64,000 nucleotides of DNA from Citrobacter sp. MGH106 (lineage in GTDB: Bacteria > Pseudomonadota > Gammaproteobacteria > Enterobacterales > Enterobacteriaceae), in contig NZ_KQ089822.1 in NCBI RefSeq assembly GCF_001037495.1, positions 62,001-126,000 of the forward strand, in the 5' to 3' direction. The notes beneath the pieces were generated by a model, which was not told where the DNA came from, ran no database searches, and worked only from the letters and a program-made list of their open reading frames with translations. Position numbers and translations under genes: made by a program. This document shows, one piece after another, positions 1 through 10,352 of this stretch; position 1 is the stretch's first letter; each line of letters begins with the position of its first letter.

Positions 1-3000
1 GCCAATCAGGTCTACCAGGCGTTTCACGCCCAGTTGCGCCATCAGCTCTCGGGTTTCACGGGCAACAAATTCAAAGTAGTTGGTGACTTTGAACGGCAGA
101 CCATGATAGTGATTCTTACGCAGTTTTTCGTCCTGAGTCGCCACGCCAGTTGCGCAGTTGTTCAGGTGGCAAATACGCAGATATTTACAGCCCAGCGCCA
201 CCATCGGACCGGTACCGAAGCCGAAGCTTTCCGCTCCCAGAATTGCCGCTTTGATGATATCGACGCCAGTTTTCAGTCCGCCATCAACCTGCAAACGAAT
301 CTTATGGCGCAGACCGTTAGCCACCAGTGCCTGTTGGGTTTCAACCAGACCCAGTTCCCACGGACAACCCGCATATTTTACTGACGAGAGTGGGCTGGCT
401 CCGGTGCCGCCGTCATAGCCTGCGATGGTGATGAGATCCGCATACGCTTTTGCCACACCGGTAGCGATGGTGCCGACGCCAGGTTCGGAAACCAGTTTGA
501 CGGAGATCATCGCTTTCGGGTTGACCTGTTTCAGGTCGAAAATCAGCTGCGCTAAGTCCTCGATTGAGTAGATATCGTGGTGCGGCGGCGGGGAGATCAA
601 CGTCACGCCCGGTACCGAATAACGCAGTTTGGCGATGTACGGAGTCACTTTATCACCCGGCAACTGACCACCTTCACCCGGCTTCGCGCCCTGTGCGACT
701 TTAATCTGAATCACATCGGCGTTAACCAGATACGCCGGGGTAACTCCGAAGCGGCCGGAAGCGACCTGCTTAATGCGTGACACCTTGTTGGTGCCGTAAC
801 GCGCCGGATCTTCACCGCCTTCACCGGAGTTAGAGTTGCCGCCGATGCTGTTCATTGCTTCGGCCAACGCTTCGTGCGCTTCCGGACTTAATGCGCCGAT
901 AGACATCGCTGCGGTATCAAAGCGTTTAAACAGTTCTGTTGCTGGTTCTACGTCGTTAATGCTTATGGCTTCATCACCAGGCGTGATTGCCAGCAGGTCG
1001 CGCAGCGTTGCCGCCGGGCGCTCATTTACAAGTTTTGCATATTCCTGATAGTCGCTATATTCCCCGCTTTGTACCGCCTGTTGCAGAGTACGTACCACGT
1101 CTGGGTTGTAAGCGTGGTATTCACCGCCGTGAACGTACTTCAGCAGGCCGCCCTGACTAATCGGTTTACGTGCCAGCCAGGCATGCTTGGAGAGATTCAG
1201 CAGATCCTGCTGGAAATCGGCAAATCCAGCACCGCTGATGCGACTGACTACGCCCTGGAAGCAGAGCGCAACGACGTCATCATGCAGACCAACGGCTTCA
1301 AACAGCTTAGAGCAGCGGTAAGAGGCGATCGTCGAAATGCCCATTTTGGACATGATTTTGTACAGGCCTTTGTTGATGCCGTTACGGTAGTTCTGCATCA
1401 CGGTCCGGTAATCTTTGGCTATCGCCTGCGTATCGATCAGGCGCCCCAGCGTCTCATACGCGAGGTATGGATAGACCGCCGTCGCGCCAAAGCCCAACAG
1501 GACTGCAAAGTGGTGCGGATCGCGTACGCTGGCAGTTTCAACGATGATGTTGGCGTCACAGCGCAGGCTTTGTTCTACCAGACGCGTTTGCACTGCGCCG
1601 ACCGCCATTGGTGCCGGGACTGGCAAGCGGTTTTTGGCAATGTTACGGTCGGAAAGTACCAGCAGCACCGTGCCGTTACGCACCATCTGCTCGGCCTTGT
1701 CGCACAGTGCTTTGACGGTCTCTTCAAGCGTGGTTTCAGTCACGTCAAAGGTTATGTCCAGCGTATCCGCGCGATAGTGTTCCTCTTTCATAGTGGTGAG
1801 CTGTTTGAAATCGGAGTACAGCAGGATCGGCGATTTGAAACTCAGACGGTGAGCCTGGCCTTCCGCTTCGCAGAAGACGTTCATCTCACGACCGATGCTG
1901 GTGGCCAGTGACATCACATGCGCTTCACGCAGCGGATCGATAGGCGGGTTAGTCACCTGCGCAAACTGCTGGCGGAAGTAGTCATAAATAATGCGTGGCT
2001 GACTGGAGAGTACAGCAAACGGGGTATCGTCACCCATTGAGCCAACCGCTTCCTGACCATTTTCACCCAGCACGCGGATGACGGAATCCAGCTCTTCAGC
2101 GTTGTAATTAAACTGCTTCTGGTAGCTGGCAAGGGTGTCATCGTCCAGCTCGCGGCTACCGACCTGATCGTCAGCCAGATCTTCAAACGGTACCAGACGG
2201 CGGACATTTTTCTCCATCCACTCTTTGTACGGGTGGCGGCTTTTTAGATCGTCATCGGTTTCGGCTGAGTGCAGAATGCGCCCACTGCGGGTATCGATAA
2301 CCATTAGTTCGCCCGGACCGACGCGGCCTTTCTCGACAACTTCATCCGGCTGATAGTCCCAAATCCCCACTTCAGAGGCGCAGGTGATGAGCTTGTCTTT
2401 GGTGATCACGTAGCGTGCCGGGCGCAGGCCGTTACGGTCCAGGTTACATGCGGCAAAGCGGCCGTCAGACATAACAATACCTGCCGGACCATCCCATGGC
2501 TCCATGTGCATGGAGTTAAAGTCAAAGAATGCGCGCAGTTCCGGGTCCATGTCAGGGTTGTTCTGCCAGGCTGGTGGCACCAGCAGGCGCATGGCCCGGA
2601 TAATGTCCATGCCGCCTGCCAGAAGCAGCTCCAGCATGTTGTCCATTGAGCTGGAGTCGGAGCCGGTTTCGTTGACGAAAGGAGCGGCATCATGGAGATC
2701 AGGGATCAGCGGCGTCTGAAATTTATAGGTACGTGCGCGGGCCCACTGACGGTTACCGGTGATGGTGTTGATCTCACCGTTGTGCGCCAGGTAGCGGAAC
2801 GGTTGCGCCAGCGGCCAGCGTGGTACGGTGTTGGTGGAGAAGCGCTGATGGAACAGACAGATAGCTGATTCCAGACGCAGGTCCGCCAGGTCCAGGTAAA
2901 AGCGCGGCAGGTCCGCCGGCATACACAGACCTTTGTAGATGTTGACCAGGTTAGACAAGCTGCAGACGTAGAAGTCTTTATCTTCCTGGAGGCGTTTTTC

Positions 3001-3492
3001 GATACGGCGACGCGCGATGAACAGGCGGCGTTCCATATCACGTGGTCGCCAGCCCGCAGGGGCGTTAACAAAAATTTGCTCAATTCGAGGCAGGGAGGAG
3101 AGGGCGATTTCACCGAGGACACCTTCGTTGGTGGGTACTTCGCGCCAACCAACAATCGACAAGGTTTCCTGCTGTAATTCTTCTTCAACAATGCGACGAG
3201 ATGCAGCCGCCAGTTCAGCGTCTTTATTTAAAAAGATCATGCCGACGGCGTAGTTTTTGGCTAAACGCCAGCCGCGCTCCTGAGCAACGATACGAAAAAA
3301 ACGGTCAGGTTTTTGTAACAGCAGGCCGCAACCATCGCCGGTTTTACCATCGGCAAGAATTGCGCCACGGTGCTGCATACGGGCCAGCGCGTGTATGGCG
3401 GTACGCACTACCTTGTGGCTAGGTTCGCCTTCTATGTGGGCGATCAGGCCGAAACCACAGTTATCCTTCTCAAGGGATTTATCGTACAACAT
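1..3492 (-). CDS. gltB: Glutamate synthase (NADPH) large chain, N-terminal 1164 codons (partial)
   Basis: The large subunit of GOGAT makes two glutamates from glutamine and 2-oxoglutarate, together with GltD. The reverse-strand frame is open from ATG 3492 to the window edge, so about 320 of the usual roughly 1486 residues lie outside. The start [15 protein letters not shown] has the known short propeptide followed by Cys12, the nucleophile of the type-2 glutamine amidotransferase domain. The FMN-binding region and the 3Fe-4S cysteine motif ([12 protein letters not shown]) lie near 130-200. GGAGG about nine bases upstream of ATG 3492 supports this start. The longer start sometimes annotated in E. 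coli is not possible here, because the upstream frame is shifted and closed by TGA. gltD should follow outside the window. Confidence 0.97.
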   Translation of the reverse strand, partial: MLYDKSLEKDNCGFGLIAHIEGEPSHKVVRTAIHALARMQHRGAILADGKTGDGCGLLLQKPDRFFRIVAQERGWRLAKNYAVGMIFLNKDAELAAASRRIVEEELQQETLSIVGWREVPTNEGVLGEIALSSLPRIEQIFVNAPAGWRPRDMERRLFIARRRIEKRLQEDKDFYVCSLSNLVNIYKGLCMPADLPRFYLDLADLRLESAICLFHQRFSTNTVPRWPLAQPFRYLAHNGEINTITGNRQWARARTYKFQTPLIPDLHDAAPFVNETGSDSSSMDNMLELLLAGGMDIIRAMRLLVPPAWQNNPDMDPELRAFFDFNSMHMEPWDGPAGIVMSDGRFAACNLDRNGLRPARYVITKDKLITCASEVGIWDYQPDEVVEKGRVGPGELMVIDTRSGRILHSAETDDDLKSRHPYKEWMEKNVRRLVPFEDLADDQVGSRELDDDTLASYQKQFNYNAEELDSVIRVLGENGQEAVGSMGDDTPFAVLSSQPRIIYDYFRQQFAQVTNPPIDPLREAHVMSLATSIGREMNVFCEAEGQAHRLSFKSPILLYSDFKQLTTMKEEHYRADTLDITFDVTETTLEETVKALCDKAEQMVRNGTVLLVLSDRNIAKNRLPVPAPMAVGAVQTRLVEQSLRCDANIIVETASVRDPHHFAVLLGFGATAVYPYLAYETLGRLIDTQAIAKDYRTVMQNYRNGINKGLYKIMSKMGISTIASYRCSKLFEAVGLHDDVVALCFQGVVSRISGAGFADFQQDLLNLSKHAWLARKPISQGGLLKYVHGGEYHAYNPDVVRTLQQAVQSGEYSDYQEYAKLVNERPAATLRDLLAITPGDEAISINDVEPATELFKRFDTAAMSIGALSPEAHEALAEAMNSIGGNSNSGEGGEDPARYGTNKVSRIKQVASGRFGVTPAYLVNADVIQIKVAQGAKPGEGGQLPGDKVTPYIAKLRYSVPGVTLISPPPHHDIYSIEDLAQLIFDLKQVNPKAMISVKLVSEPGVGTIATGVAKAYADLITIAGYDGGTGASPLSSVKYAGCPWELGLVETQQALVANGLRHKIRLQVDGGLKTGVDIIKAAILGAESFGFGTGPMVALGCKYLRICHLNNCATGVATQDEKLRKNHYHGLPFKVTNYFEFVARETRELMAQLGVKRLVDLIG

Positions 3493-3493
3493 A

Positions 3494-3583
3494 TCAGTGA
3501 ACCTCCCCAGGCTCTGCGAGATCCCCATCTGAACCGTTGCGCACGGGCACACCAAGAGCATGGCGACGGGGTTTGCGTGTCAT
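3494..3583 (-). CDS. Putative 29-aa leader ORF upstream of gltB
   Basis: This short reverse-strand ORF begins [10 protein letters not shown], is rich in Arg and Lys, and ends in TGA at 3496-3494. One base separates that stop from the gltB ATG (TGATATG). It has its own GAGG ribosome-binding sequence about seven bases before its ATG. Its first ten residues match, from memory, the N-terminal extension annotated for the long form of E. coli GltB. There the extension reads in frame into MLYDKS; here it is out of frame. It may be a translated, coupled leader peptide or the remains of an N-terminal extension. Function is unknown. Confidence 0.45.
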   Translation of the reverse strand: MTRKPRRHALGVPVRNGSDGDLAEPGEVH

Positions 3584-3679
3584 ACGCTTACCTCGCATTC
3601 GCCCTCTTTATCCTTTTCGCACAGGTCAAACAAGTTTGAGGACTTGCTTCAGAGGGAATCTCAATTACTGCATAAATAT

Positions 3680-3698
3680 GATGAGCAGACTGCTCATC
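3680..3698. promoter_or_regulatory. 9-1-9 perfect dyad upstream of gltB
   Basis: GATGAGCAG, one base, then CTGCTCATC form a perfect inverted repeat about 100 bases upstream of the gltB leader ATG. The one-base spacer suits a protein-bound dyad better than an RNA hairpin. The binding protein is not known. Confidence 0.35.
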
Positions 3699-3861
3699 CA
3701 GAAAGCTTCCAGCGGATTTCCAAGTTATCGGGAATCCACACACAGGTCAAATGGCAATCTTATTTATACAAAAATGTGCTATAGGAAGATTAACTTTATG
3801 AATATATTGAAATTAAAGGCGTTTTTACATTGATTTAACGTGTGTGGAATGGATGGTGAAG

Positions 3862-3877
3862 TGTGATCTGTCTCACT
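3862..3877. promoter_or_regulatory. CRP-like binding site
   Basis: TGTGATCTGTCTCACT matches the TGTGA-N6-TCACA consensus at nine of ten positions. It lies in the gltB-yhcC divergent region, about 370 bases before the gltB start. CRP control of gltBDF is known in E. coli; which promoter this site serves is inferred. Confidence 0.45.
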
Positions 3878-4176
3878 GTCAGAAAGGCCTGTTATCCCTC
3901 GTCCTCCCTTTGTTTATCGTGATGACTGGCATTTTATGCTGGATTTTAGAGTTTTGGCGTCTTAAAGATACTTTTTTTATACAAGAGCTAAAAGAACATA
4001 AAAAAAATAGCGGGATATAAGGAAAAATAATTACATTTGGATTGAATGAAATTTCGGTTATTTTGATTTGTTATGCAATAAATAAAGGCACGCCAGGGCG
4101 ATTGATCCAGGTCATCGCCAACGGGGGCTAAAAATGGCAGGCTTTGGCCTCTTTTCAAGGCGCGGTCTATCAGATT

Positions 4177-5106
4177 ATGCAGTTACAGAAATTAGTCAAT
4201 ATGTTTGGTGGGGATCTTTCTCGTCGTTATGGGCAAAAAGTTCATAAACTCACGCTGCACGGTGGGTTTAGCTGCCCAAATCGCGATGGTACCATCGGAC
4301 GCGGTGGATGTACTTTCTGTAATGTGGCCTCTTTTGCCGATGAGGCCCAACAGCATCATTCCATTGCCGAACAGCTTGAACATCAGGCGCACCTGGTGAA
4401 TCGCGCTAATCGCTATCTGGCCTATTTCCAGGCCTATACCAGCACCTTTGCGGAAGTGCAGGTGCTGCGTTCTATGTATCAGCAGGCGGTCAGTCAGGCC
4501 AATATTGTTGGTCTGTGCGTTGGGACGCGCCCCGATTGTGTTCCGGAAGCGGTGCTTGATCTGCTTTGCGAATATAACGATCAGGGATATGAGGTGTGGC
4601 TGGAGCTGGGGTTGCAAACTGCGCATGATAAAACCCTGCACCGCATCAATCGTGGACATGATTTTTCCTGCTATCAGCGAACCACTCAGTTAGCGCGTGA
4701 ACGTGGGTTGAAAGTGTGTTCGCACCTTATTGTCGGTCTGCCGGGAGAAGGGCAAATGGAATGTCTGCAAACGCTGGAACGCGTGGTGGATACCGGAGTC
4801 GATGGAATTAAGCTGCATCCCCTGCATATCGTGAAGGGCAGCATTATGGCGAAAGCCTGGGAGGCCGGGCGCCTGAGCGGTATTGAGCTGGGTGATTACA
4901 CAGTGACGGCGGGAGAGATGATTCGCCACACTCCGCCAGAGGTTATCTATCACCGAATTTCTGCCAGCGCCCGTCGCCCGACGTTATTAGCCCCATTATG
5001 GTGTGAAAATCGCTGGACCGGGATGGTCGAACTGGATAAGTACCTTAACGAATATGGCGTACAGGGGTCAGCTCTGGGACGGCCCTGGAACCCGCCGGCA
5101 GTGTAG
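4177..5106 (+). CDS. yhcC: Radical SAM protein YhcC
   Basis: A 309-residue radical SAM family protein (Elp3/MiaB-like fold, YhcC subfamily). The N-terminal cysteine cluster lies in GGFSCPNRDGTIGRGGCTFC and should hold the SAM-binding 4Fe-4S cluster. LGLQT and VGLPGE motifs follow in the barrel. The reaction is not established to my knowledge. The start MQLQKLVNMFGG was chosen to match the family; an in-frame TTG at 4144 would add eleven residues. It runs divergent from gltB, and arcB follows on the same strand after about 95 bases. Confidence 0.9.
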   Translation: MQLQKLVNMFGGDLSRRYGQKVHKLTLHGGFSCPNRDGTIGRGGCTFCNVASFADEAQQHHSIAEQLEHQAHLVNRANRYLAYFQAYTSTFAEVQVLRSMYQQAVSQANIVGLCVGTRPDCVPEAVLDLLCEYNDQGYEVWLELGLQTAHDKTLHRINRGHDFSCYQRTTQLARERGLKVCSHLIVGLPGEGQMECLQTLERVVDTGVDGIKLHPLHIVKGSIMAKAWEAGRLSGIELGDYTVTAGEMIRHTPPEVIYHRISASARRPTLLAPLWCENRWTGMVELDKYLNEYGVQGSALGRPWNPPAV

Positions 5107-5200
5107 CGCGATGAGGGAAACTACGCATTTTTGGCACAATCTTAAACGTCGCGCTGAGAATTGAGTATTATTGTGCCAAGTTGTCGTGAAGGAACCCTCT

Positions 5201-7537
5201 ATGAAGCAAATTCGTATGCTGGCGCAATATTATGTCGACCTGATGATGAAGTTAGGTCTGGTGCGCTTTTCGCTGCTATTGGCGCTGGCTTTGGTCGTGT
5301 TGGCAATTGTGGTGCAGATGGCTGTCACCATGGTGCTGCATGGTCAGGTAGAAAGTATTGATGTTATCCGTTCAATCTTTTTTGGTCTGTTAATTACCCC
5401 GTGGGCCGTCTATTTCCTGTCAGTGGTAGTGGAACAACTGGAGGAGTCCCGACAGCGCCTGTCACGACTGGTACAGAAGCTGGAAGAGATGCGTGAGCGC
5501 GATCTCAAGCTTAATGTACAACTGAAGGACAATATTGCTCAGCTCAATCAGCAGATCGTAGAACGTGAAAAGGCAGAAGCGGAGCGCCAGGAAACGTTTG
5601 AGCAGCTTAAGGTGGAAATTAAAGAGCGCGAAGAAGCGCAGATCCAGCTTGAACAACAGTCCTCTTTTCTGCGTTCTTTCCTCGATGCGTCGCCGGATCT
5701 GGTTTTTTATCGCAATGAGGATAAAGAATTTTCCGGCTGTAACCGTGCGATGGAATTGCTGACCGGCAAGAGTGAAAAGCAACTGGTAAATTTAAAACCG
5801 GCTGACGTTTATTCCCCTGAGGCGGCAGAGAAGGTTATCGAAACTGATGAGAAAGTGTTCCGCCATAATGTTTCGCTCACTTATGAACAATGGCTGGATT
5901 ATCCGGACGGACGTAAAGCCTGCTTTGAAATTCGTAAAGTGCCTTATTACGACCGAGTTGGTAAGCGACATGGTCTGATGGGCTTTGGGCGCGATATTAC
6001 CGAGCGTAAGCGTTATCAGGACGCACTTGAGCGTGCCAGTCGCGATAAGACCACCTTCATTTCGACTATCAGCCACGAGCTGAGAACACCACTGAACGGC
6101 ATTGTCGGTTTAAGCCGGATCCTGCTGGATACAGATCTGACCGCCGAGCAGGAAAAATACCTCAAAACCATCCACGTTTCTGCCGTCACGTTGGGTAATA
6201 TTTTCAACGATATTATCGACATGGATAAGATGGAACGGCGTAAAGTCCAACTGGATAACCAGCCGATTGATTTCACCAGCTTTATGGCGGATCTGGAAAA
6301 CCTGTCAGGCCTTCAGGCGCAACAAAAAGGGCTACGCTTTGTCCTGGAACCGACGTTGCCTCTGCCGCATAAGGTCATCACAGACGGGACGCGTTTACGT
6401 CAGATCCTGTGGAACCTGATCAGTAATGCCGTGAAGTTCACCCAGCAAGGACAGGTCACCGTTCGGGCGCGTTATGACGAAGGAAGTATTCTGCATTTTG
6501 AAGTTGAAGATTCCGGGATCGGTATTCCGCAGGATGAGCAGGATAAGATCTTCGCCATGTATTATCAGGTGAAAGACAGTAACGGTGGTAAACCGGCAAC
6601 AGGTACCGGGATTGGTCTCGCGGTATCCCGCCGTCTGGCGAAGAATATGGGGGGGGATATCACGGTCTCCAGCCAGCCAGGAAAAGGTTCAGTCTTTACG
6701 CTAACCGTTCATGCGCCTGCCGTAGCGGAAGAGATTGAAGACGCCTTTGAAGAGGATGATATGCCGTTGCCAGCTCTGAATGTGTTGCTGGTAGAGGATA
6801 TTGAACTGAATGTGATTGTTGCGCGTTCAGTGCTGGAAAAACTAGGCAACAGCGTGGATGTCGCGATGACCGGGAAAGCTGCGCTGGAAATGTTCAAGCC
6901 GGGGGAATACGACCTGGTACTGCTGGATATTCAGTTGCCGGATATGACGGGGCTGGATATCTCCAGAGAGCTTACCCAAAAATACGCGCGTGAAGACCTG
7001 CCGCCGCTGGTGGCGCTTACTGCCAACGTACTGAAGGATAAGAAAGAATATCTTGATGCGGGAATGGATGACGTGCTGAGTAAGCCATTATCGGTTCCGG
7101 CGTTAACCGCCATGATCAAAAAATACTGGGATACCCGAAACAAAGAGGAGAGCACTGTGACATCTGAAGAAAGCAGTAAATCGCAAGCGCTGTTAGATAT
7201 TCCCATGTTGGAACAATACCTCGAGCTGGTGGGACCGAAGTTGATTACCGATGGGCTGGCGGTGTTTGAGAAGATGATGCCGGGATATTTGAGCGTCCTG
7301 GAGTCCAATCTGACTGCGCGTGATAAAAAAGGCGTTGTTGAAGAAGGCCACAAAATCAAAGGTGCTGCGGGATCGGTTGGCCTGCGACATCTGCAGCAAC
7401 TGGGACAGCAAATTCAATCACCAGATCTTCCTGCCTGGGAAGATAACGTGGCTGAATGGATTGAAGAGATGAAGCAAGAGTGGCAACACGACGTGGCGGT
7501 ATTAAGAGCCTGGGTAGCGAGCGTGGAAAAAAAATGA
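5201..7537 (+). CDS. arcB: Aerobic respiration control sensor histidine kinase ArcB
   Basis: A 778-residue tripartite hybrid sensor kinase that phosphorylates ArcA when quinones are reduced. Two N-terminal membrane segments (about 23-77) are followed by a coiled coil, a PAS domain (SFLDASPDLVFYRNED), the H1 transmitter with His292 (STISHELRTPLNG), the receiver with Asp576 (LLDIQLPD) and the Hpt domain with His717 (EEGHKIKGAAGS). The redox cysteines Cys180 (SGCNRAM) and Cys241 (KACFEI) are present. The length equals the E. coli protein. The ATG 5201 start has AAGGA upstream; an in-frame upstream start is disfavoured. The final Lys codons also encode the U-tract of arcZ on the other strand. Confidence 0.97.
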   Translation: MKQIRMLAQYYVDLMMKLGLVRFSLLLALALVVLAIVVQMAVTMVLHGQVESIDVIRSIFFGLLITPWAVYFLSVVVEQLEESRQRLSRLVQKLEEMRERDLKLNVQLKDNIAQLNQQIVEREKAEAERQETFEQLKVEIKEREEAQIQLEQQSSFLRSFLDASPDLVFYRNEDKEFSGCNRAMELLTGKSEKQLVNLKPADVYSPEAAEKVIETDEKVFRHNVSLTYEQWLDYPDGRKACFEIRKVPYYDRVGKRHGLMGFGRDITERKRYQDALERASRDKTTFISTISHELRTPLNGIVGLSRILLDTDLTAEQEKYLKTIHVSAVTLGNIFNDIIDMDKMERRKVQLDNQPIDFTSFMADLENLSGLQAQQKGLRFVLEPTLPLPHKVITDGTRLRQILWNLISNAVKFTQQGQVTVRARYDEGSILHFEVEDSGIGIPQDEQDKIFAMYYQVKDSNGGKPATGTGIGLAVSRRLAKNMGGDITVSSQPGKGSVFTLTVHAPAVAEEIEDAFEEDDMPLPALNVLLVEDIELNVIVARSVLEKLGNSVDVAMTGKAALEMFKPGEYDLVLLDIQLPDMTGLDISRELTQKYAREDLPPLVALTANVLKDKKEYLDAGMDDVLSKPLSVPALTAMIKKYWDTRNKEESTVTSEESSKSQALLDIPMLEQYLELVGPKLITDGLAVFEKMMPGYLSVLESNLTARDKKGVVEEGHKIKGAAGSVGLRHLQQLGQQIQSPDLPAWEDNVAEWIEEMKQEWQHDVAVLRAWVASVEKK

Positions 7538-7649
7538 CCCCGGCTTAACCGGGGTGCGCGAATACTGCGCCAACACCAGGGAAATCGTGGCTGCGCCGTA
7601 AATTATTATCATTGTTTACAAGGGCGCAGCCCTAAATTTCAGGCCACAC
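7527..7649 (-). ncRNA. arcZ: Hfq-dependent small RNA ArcZ (RyhA)
   Basis: The reverse strand carries a sequence that aligns closely with my memory of E. coli ArcZ. It starts GTGTGGCCTGAAA and has the conserved 3' functional part beginning GATTTCCCTGGTGTTGG. It ends in a terminator hairpin (ACCCCGG, five-base loop, CCGGGGT) followed by CA and eight T. ArcZ activates rpoS and represses motility and other mRNAs; in E. coli it is repressed by ArcA-P, giving feedback with arcB. The long internal stem GGCTGCGCC/GGCGCAGCC is intact. The 5' end is approximate. The upstream AT-rich stretch (7650-7720) should hold its promoter. Confidence 0.93.
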
Positions 7650-7766
7650 GCAGTTAAGATAGCAAATCTTAAATAATTTGTTACATGAATCAGTTAAATG
7701 TGTGAAGCGTAGCATTTTAATAAGAATTATTAATATGCTTCAGTCAGTTGCGAAAGGAGTATCTCG

Positions 7767-8420
7767 ATGAAAAAAGTTGGCGTTGTGCTCAGTGGATGTG
7801 GTGTATATGACGGTTCAGAGATCCATGAAGCCGTGCTAACCCTTCTGGCGATAGCTCGCAGCGGTGCTCAGGCTATCTGTTTTGCACCGGATAAACAGCA
7901 GGTGGATGTCATTAATCATCTGACGGGTGAGCCGATGCAGGAAGCACGCAACGTCCTGATTGAAGCAGCACGTATTGCGCGGGGTGATATCCGTCCTCTG
8001 GCCCAGGCTGTTTCTGCTGAACTTGATGCGCTGATTGTTCCTGGTGGGTTTGGCGCGGCGAAGAATCTGAGTAATTTTGCCAGCCAGGGCAGCGAATGTC
8101 GGGTTGATAGCGATTTGGCCGCGCTGGCGGTCGCTATGCATCAGTCAGGAAAACCGCTGGGATTTATGTGTATTGCTCCGGCGATGCTGCCAAAAATCTT
8201 TGATTTCCCACTGCGTCTGACAATTGGCACCGATATTGACACCGCGGAAGTGCTGGAAGATATGGGGGGCGAACATGTGCCTTGTCCGGTTGATGATATC
8301 GTGGTCGATGAAGACAACAAAATCGTCACTACACCGGCTTATATGCTGGCGCAGGATATAGCCCAGGCCGCAAGCGGTATCGATAAGCTGGTGGCGCGTG
8401 TGCTGGTGCTGGCTGAATGA
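7767..8420 (+). CDS. elbB: DJ-1/PfpI-family isoprenoid-biosynthesis-associated protein ElbB
   Basis: A 217-residue class I glutamine-amidotransferase-like protein, also reported as a glyoxalase III-type enzyme. It shows the nucleophile-elbow cysteine in GFMCIAPAM and the conserved start [25 protein letters not shown] lies at a good distance before ATG 7767. Its last four bases overlap mtgA (ATGA), so the two genes are probably co-translated. The link to isoprenoid synthesis comes from old overexpression data in E. coli and is not shown by sequence. Confidence 0.93.
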   Translation: MKKVGVVLSGCGVYDGSEIHEAVLTLLAIARSGAQAICFAPDKQQVDVINHLTGEPMQEARNVLIEAARIARGDIRPLAQAVSAELDALIVPGGFGAAKNLSNFASQGSECRVDSDLAALAVAMHQSGKPLGFMCIAPAMLPKIFDFPLRLTIGTDIDTAEVLEDMGGEHVPCPVDDIVVDEDNKIVTTPAYMLAQDIAQAASGIDKLVARVLVLAE

Positions 8421-9136
8421 GAAAAGGGGTCGCCGCCTTTTTGCGGCGTATTTTTCTGCGGGTGGTTGTTGTCCTCGCCGTTTTTTGGGGCGGCGGCATC
8501 GCGCTATTTAGCGTGGTGCCAGTGCCTTTCTCGGCAGTGATGGTCGAGCGGCAGCTTGGAGCATGGTTACAGGGACATTTCAGCTATGTGGCGCATTCAG
8601 ACTGGGTCAGCATGGACGATATATCGCCACTGATGGGGCTGGCGGTGATTGCAGCCGAGGACCAAAAATTTCCCGAACACTGGGGATTTGATGTCTCCGC
8701 CATAGAGAAAGCGCTGGAGCACAACGAACGTAACGAAAAGCGTATTCGCGGCGCGTCGACGTTGTCGCAGCAGACGGCAAAAAATCTTTTTCTGTGGGAT
8801 GGGCGTAGCTGGGTGCGTAAAGGTCTGGAGGCTGGTCTGACGCTGGGTATGGAAACAGTCTGGAGCAAGAAACGTATTCTGACCGTCTATCTGAATATTG
8901 CTGAGTTTGGCGATGGTGTATTTGGCGTGGAAGCGGCGGCGCAGCGGTATTTCCATAAGCCCGCCAGCCGGTTGAGTCTGTCAGAAGCGGCATTACTGGC
9001 GGCGGTATTGCCAAATCCTCTGCGTTTTAAGGCGAATGCACCGTCAGGCTATGTTCGTAGCCGTCAGGCGTGGATCATGCGTCAAATGCGCCAGCTTGGC
9101 GGTGAGTCGTTTATGCGGGAAAATAAGCTGTATTAA
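8417..9136 (+). CDS. mtgA: Monofunctional biosynthetic peptidoglycan transglycosylase
   Basis: A family GT51 enzyme that polymerises lipid II into glycan strands at the periplasmic face. One N-terminal membrane anchor (about 10-32) precedes the GT51 domain with [14 protein letters not shown] (catalytic Glu region), [16 protein letters not shown] and [15 protein letters not shown]. It has 239 residues against 242 in E. coli; the first dozen residues differ most. It overlaps elbB by four bases. In E. coli yrbL lies between mtgA and ptsO; here the gap is 47 bases with only a REP unit, so yrbL is absent. Confidence 0.95.
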   Translation: MRKGVAAFLRRIFLRVVVVLAVFWGGGIALFSVVPVPFSAVMVERQLGAWLQGHFSYVAHSDWVSMDDISPLMGLAVIAAEDQKFPEHWGFDVSAIEKALEHNERNEKRIRGASTLSQQTAKNLFLWDGRSWVRKGLEAGLTLGMETVWSKKRILTVYLNIAEFGDGVFGVEAAAQRYFHKPASRLSLSEAALLAAVLPNPLRFKANAPSGYVRSRQAWIMRQMRQLGGESFMRENKLY

Positions 9137-9143
9137 TCGGTGG

Positions 9144-9174
9144 TGTCGGATGGTGGTGTAAACGCCTTATCCGA
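9144..9174. repeat. REP unit
   Basis: A single repetitive extragenic palindrome with arms GTCGGAT and ATCCGAC lies between the convergent mtgA and ptsO genes. It likely stabilises or ends the convergent transcripts. Confidence 0.75.
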
Positions 9175-9183
9175 CCTTCCGGA

Positions 9184-9456
9184 CTACTCTTCGTCAAACC
9201 CTGAATTAAACAACGCAATAACCGCTGCAAGGGCTTCAACTTCCTGTGGGCCAGAGGCTTCAATCTCTATCTGACGGCCTTTGGCGGAATCCAGCATTAG
9301 CAATGCGATAACGCTGTTTGCTTCGGCTTCCGTTCCTTCATCATTACGTAGCAGTACTTCTGCTTCAAAACCCTGCATTAATTCAAACAGTTTCATTGCG
9401 GGCCGGGCATGCATGCCCAGCTTATTCGTGATTTCAACAGTTTGCTTCACGGTCAT
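9184..9456 (-). CDS. ptsO: Phosphocarrier protein NPr of the nitrogen PTS
   Basis: A 90-residue HPr-like carrier that passes phosphate from EI-Ntr (PtsP) to EIIA-Ntr (PtsN). The phosphoacceptor is His16 in [11 protein letters not shown], and the regulatory-loop region follows. Its start overlaps the rapZ stop by four bases (ATGA), indicating translational coupling. It is the last gene of the rpoN cluster. Confidence 0.96.
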   Translation of the reverse strand: MTVKQTVEITNKLGMHARPAMKLFELMQGFEAEVLLRNDEGTEAEANSVIALLMLDSAKGRQIEIEASGPQEVEALAAVIALFNSGFDEE

Positions 9457-10307
9457 GATTTACGTTTTTCCAGCGTACGATGGCGTGACTGTACGTTTTT
9501 ACCGCGTGAGCGGAAGTAGTCTGCCAGTTGCTCTGCAATATACACCGAACGGTGCTTCCCGCCGGTACAGCCGATGGCTACGGTGAGGTAGCTGCGGTTG
9601 TTCGTCTCCAGCATGGGTAACCATAGCTCAAGATAGCTGCGAGTCTGGTAGATAAAATTGTGTACTTCTGTGTGTCGATCGAGGAAGGCGGCGACAGGCC
9701 TGTCAAGACCGGTCATCGGACGTAGTTTTGGATCCCAGTGTGGGTTAGGCAGGAATCGCACATCAAAGACGTAATCCGCATCTATTGGGATACCGTGTTT
9801 GAAACCAAAGGACTCGAATACCATCGTCAGTTCACGTTCACGTTTACCCAACAGTCGGGTACGTAACATTTCCGCCAGTTCGTGCACGGACATTTCCGAG
9901 GTATCAACGATCAAGTCTGCGCGGGAACGCAGTGGTTCCAGTAAATCACTTTCTTTATCAATCGCGCTTTCCAGAGATAAGTTTTTGCTGGAGAGCGGGT
10001 GCAGACGTCGCGTATCGCTGTAGCGGCGAATCAGCGTGTTACGGTCAGCATCAAGGAACAACAGCTGCGGTGAGAAGCCCTCTGGCAGGTTATTCATCGC
10101 CTGTTCGAAAATCTCTGGTGACTCAGGCATGTTACGCACATCAATGCTGACAGCCGCAGAAATTTGGCGATCGGCAAGCGTTCTAGCCAGATCGGGCAAC
10201 AACACGACGGGGAGGTTATCCACGCAGTAAAAACCCATATCTTCCAGCGCTCGCAGGGCGACAGATTTTCCCGACCCTGAGCGACCGCTGACGATCATCA
10301 GTACCAT
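9453..10307 (-). CDS. rapZ: RNase adapter protein RapZ
   Basis: A 284-residue nucleotide- and RNA-binding protein that senses glucosamine-6-phosphate. It delivers the sRNA GlmZ to RNase E, so controlling GlmS. The P-loop GRSGSGKS lies at residues 8-15. The C-terminal domain includes [11 protein letters not shown] and a basic tail ([16 protein letters not shown]) that binds RNA. The length matches the family. It sits between ptsN and ptsO, as in E. coli; glmM elsewhere in this window acts in the same amino-sugar pathway. Confidence 0.96.
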   Translation of the reverse strand: MVLMIVSGRSGSGKSVALRALEDMGFYCVDNLPVVLLPDLARTLADRQISAAVSIDVRNMPESPEIFEQAMNNLPEGFSPQLLFLDADRNTLIRRYSDTRRLHPLSSKNLSLESAIDKESDLLEPLRSRADLIVDTSEMSVHELAEMLRTRLLGKRERELTMVFESFGFKHGIPIDADYVFDVRFLPNPHWDPKLRPMTGLDRPVAAFLDRHTEVHNFIYQTRSYLELWLPMLETNNRSYLTVAIGCTGGKHRSVYIAEQLADYFRSRGKNVQSRHRTLEKRKS

Positions 10308-10352
10308 GTACTGTTTCTCCTCACAACGACAGAAAAAGATGCCATTGGGTTA

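Larger units (their letters stand above)
3584..4176. other. gltB-yhcC divergent intergenic region
   Basis: These roughly 590 AT-rich bases lie between the divergent gltB leader and yhcC. They hold a near-perfect dyad at 3680-3698 and a CRP-like site at 3862-3877. In E. coli the gltBDF control region is long and binds Lrp, IHF and CRP, and the length and composition here fit that. Short ORFs in this stretch have no recognisable product or good ribosome-binding site. Exact promoters could not be assigned by eye. Confidence 0.6.

Noticed and set aside
1069-1911. A 280-codon forward frame opposite gltB
   Set aside because: Shadow of gltB, which is continuous on the reverse strand across this region.
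3537-3833. Short forward ORFs in the gltB-yhcC region
   Set aside because: No good ribosome-binding site or family resemblance; the region is better explained as regulatory DNA plus the gltB leader ORF.
7537-7555. GC-rich hairpin after arcB read as the arcB terminator
   Set aside because: No T-run follows on the forward strand; the T-run lies on the reverse strand, where the hairpin is the ArcZ terminator.
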